From IMG/VR virus record IMGVR_UViG_3300030107_007304, positions 1-24,314 of that record: DNA of 24,314 bases; one strand, written 5' to 3'. Shown in pieces: positions 22,299-24,314 of this stretch (its first letter is position 1; each line of letters begins with the position of its first letter). The notes under the pieces were generated by a model. The model ran no database searches and had not been told where the DNA came from. It was given only the letters and a program-made list of their open reading frames with translations. The position numbers and the translations under genes are program-made. The stretch comes from a virus.

Positions 22299-24310
22299 CT
22301 CGTAAACGGCGTTAAGAAGCTAAGAGCTTGAGCGCCTCTAGTAAATGCATTTGGTTGTTGATAAGCGCCTATACCTGATTGTCCTGTTTGAAAACCACTC
22401 TTGAATGTAGGCATGAAAGGCTGGCCTTGCCCAAGGACTTGGAACCCTCTTTGCAATCTCATGAATGGCTCGTCCGCTTGTTGTGTTGCAGCTTGATATT
22501 GAGCGCCAAATCCTCGATCTTGTATTCCTCGGCCAATTCCACCAAGGTCTGACAGCGTGCCAATCTGGTTTCTCAACATATCAAAGCCTTGTTGCCCTAA
22601 TCCTGCGATGCCTGTTGCGCCTGCTCGCATACCTTGTTGGCCAGCTTGAAATGCACTCAAGGCATCGCCCATGGCACCACGAGTGAGCCTGTCCATACCA
22701 CCAGCAGCACCTTGGATACGGGCCATTTGGTCGCCAAATATTCCAGAACCAAGTTGTTGAGCAGACTGAAAGTCTCTGCCCAAGCCTGCGCCTATATCTG
22801 CTCGCTGTCCTGCCAGACCACCAATACCTTGTTGAGCCTGCAGTCCAAGGGCGCCACCTTGTTGAGCAAGCCTGCCTGCCAACTCTTGAGTAGATATACC
22901 CATTTGAGCAGCGCGTTGAGCGATGTCTGCTTGAGAAGTCAGGCCACTAAGACCAAGCTGTCCACCCTCAAGCGCGCCACGTTGGGCCAACTGTTCTGCA
23001 CTCAACCCTAGGTTAGCTGCTTGCTGTGCCGCACTGATGCCTGTCTGAGCGCCCGCTTGACCAAGTTGACCTGTAAGCTGAGCAGCTTGCTGCCTGCGTC
23101 CTTGAGCTTGCTCAAACGCCTGTTGTGCAGCCTGCTGAGCCTGCTGGAACCCTTGTGATCTTAATTCTGCTCCAGTTCTAGCTTGTTGCTCTAACGTGTT
23201 TCTATCTATCTCTGCTTGAGCTATTGCTGCACGAGAGCCACCAAACGCGCCTGCTCCTATGGCTTGGTCGCCAGCAGCTAGTTTTTGTTTTTCACCAAGG
23301 CGAGCTATCTCTGCTTGCTGAGCATCAATAACATTTTGAGTGAACGGGTCCATGAAGCGGCTTACGCTTGATGGATCAAACTGCCTCCCTGTTCCCCGTA
23401 GTCGATCAATGCCTTGTCTTGCCGTGCCTATGCCCATCCTGCCAGCGCGACCAAGGGCTTGGCCTGCTTGACCAACTTGCCTTCTAGCACGCCTAGTTGC
23501 CCCCATGGCACCTGACTGAGCGTCACCAACTTCATCCATTATCCCTGAACTGGCTCGACGCATGCCTCTTTGGCCAACACGAGACTCTCTGCCTGCGCCC
23601 ATAGAAGCATCCATCATGCCTCTTTGAGCCATAGCGGCCTCTCTGCCCATACCTAGCTCAGCGCTACGAATATCACCAGCAGCACCCATTTGCATAGCTC
23701 TGGCGCCTTGATCCATAAACTGCGAACCCATGCGCGGGTCATAAGCACCGATACTTTGTTCATACAGTTGACGAGCGCGAGGGTCTGCAAACATACCTGC
23801 AGACCTTGGATCAAAGCCTTGTGAAGCTTGCCGAAACATGTCTTGTGCTTCGGAAAGTTGTTGACCAAAACCACCAAGGCCTTGACTCAAGTTGCGTGCT
23901 TGAACTTCTAGTGGCGAAAGACCAGCCACCTGGCGAACTGGTATTGGGATGGGCTGAGTTATCATCCCTGTTTGAGGATTAAGATATAAATCCATCAAGT
24001 TTCGTGCAGCAAACTCTGATGCTGGATCAGCAGAGGTGAACTGCATGCTTGGCTGAACTACCGGGACAGACTCATCGTATGTCTTGGTCTTGCTGCCTTT
24101 GGCTCCGCCAATTGCTTGAGCGCCTGCGGCTATGAATGGAAGAGCGGCCAAAAGCGGATTAGCTTCTGGTTGTCCTGTTTGAGGATTAGTTGGCAGTCCA
24201 CCAGTAGGCGATAATTTTCTAAGAGCATCGACTTCTACTGGATTCATGTGAACCAGCATTGAGTCTCCATAACGGCCTTGTTTGGCAAGCTTTTCTGCTT
24301 GCTTCTGCAT
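22295..24310 (-). CDS. Low-complexity virion-type protein, 671 aa or longer
   Basis: A glutamine/alanine/glycine-rich protein. After GRYGDSMLVHMNP (12-24), a motif like that found on phage virion proteins, comes a hydrophobic stretch (LLAALPFIAAGAQAIGG, 53-69), then about 400 residues of imperfect helical repeats rich in QQA, AQRG and LGQ. Near the end are short aromatic motifs (GFGAQYQAATQQ). This resembles internal virion proteins of podoviruses. Only four bases are seen upstream of the ATG and no stop intervenes, so the gene may continue outside the window. Confidence 0.5.
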   Translation of the reverse strand: MQKQAEKLAKQGRYGDSMLVHMNPVEVDALRKLSPTGGLPTNPQTGQPEANPLLAALPFIAAGAQAIGGAKGSKTKTYDESVPVVQPSMQFTSADPASEFAARNLMDLYLNPQTGMITQPIPIPVRQVAGLSPLEVQARNLSQGLGGFGQQLSEAQDMFRQASQGFDPRSAGMFADPRARQLYEQSIGAYDPRMGSQFMDQGARAMQMGAAGDIRSAELGMGREAAMAQRGMMDASMGAGRESRVGQRGMRRASSGIMDEVGDAQSGAMGATRRARRQVGQAGQALGRAGRMGIGTARQGIDRLRGTGRQFDPSSVSRFMDPFTQNVIDAQQAEIARLGEKQKLAAGDQAIGAGAFGGSRAAIAQAEIDRNTLEQQARTGAELRSQGFQQAQQAAQQAFEQAQGRRQQAAQLTGQLGQAGAQTGISAAQQAANLGLSAEQLAQRGALEGGQLGLSGLTSQADIAQRAAQMGISTQELAGRLAQQGGALGLQAQQGIGGLAGQRADIGAGLGRDFQSAQQLGSGIFGDQMARIQGAAGGMDRLTRGAMGDALSAFQAGQQGMRAGATGIAGLGQQGFDMLRNQIGTLSDLGGIGRGIQDRGFGAQYQAATQQADEPFMRLQRGFQVLGQGQPFMPTFKSGFQTGQSGIGAYQQPNAFTRGAQALSFLTPFTS

Positions 24311-24314
24311 GGGG

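Overview
The window is a stretch of a double-stranded DNA tailed bacteriophage genome (Caudoviricetes), probably from an uncultured phage. The reasons are genes packed in short overlapping cassettes on both strands, a terminase small subunit, a phage primase-polymerase/helicase, a Sak4-like ATPase, a DUF669-type single-strand binding protein, a GP88 protein, a DUF1064 endonuclease and three very large low-complexity virion-type proteins. I see no rRNA, tRNA, integrase or ordinary insertion sequence. The host cannot be named from this sequence. Ribosome binding sites are Shine-Dalgarno type, often in a recurring ACAAAAGGA context, so the host is a bacterium.

Layout: (1) 1-4196, plus strand: small accessory genes (GP88, two zinc-finger proteins and several unknowns). 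Two GC-rich non-coding gaps interrupt them, each carrying many copies of a GGCCGCAAGC repeat. The clearest sigma70-type promoter, at 2314-2341, drives the second half. (2) 8895-4145, minus strand: a small basic protein, the primase-polymerase/helicase, a 99-residue unknown, a PP-loop (PAPS reductase-like) protein, a zinc ribbon and the terminase small subunit. A repeat-rich gap (4844-5201) with a consensus DnaA box precedes the terminase gene and could be an origin. (3) 9095-16024, plus strand: the recombination/replication operon, with a coiled-coil protein, Sak4-like ATPase, SSB, another coiled-coil protein, a Tas-like protein with its guide array, two small genes, a superfamily 2 helicase and a PD-(D/E)XK nuclease. 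(4) 24310-16021, minus strand: three large virion/ejection-type proteins followed by a DUF1064 endonuclease.

The main find is at 11314-12835: a 289-residue protein with an IS110/Nop-like C-terminal half, followed immediately by a strictly periodic 36-nt array. Each unit is a 9-nt repeat (AGCGAGCCA), a 9-nt spacer, a second 9-nt repeat (AGAAAACCA) and another 9-nt spacer. There are 17 complete units with no length error, plus one decayed terminal unit still in register. This is the architecture of a TIGR-Tas system (tandem interspersed guide RNA with a Tas protein), in its nuclease-less form. It is not CRISPR, and it is not coding, although it leaves open reading frames by chance because 36 is divisible by 3. 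The first repeat overlaps the tas stop codon, so gene and array probably share a transcript. Related spacers recur through the array, suggesting growth by duplication and drift.
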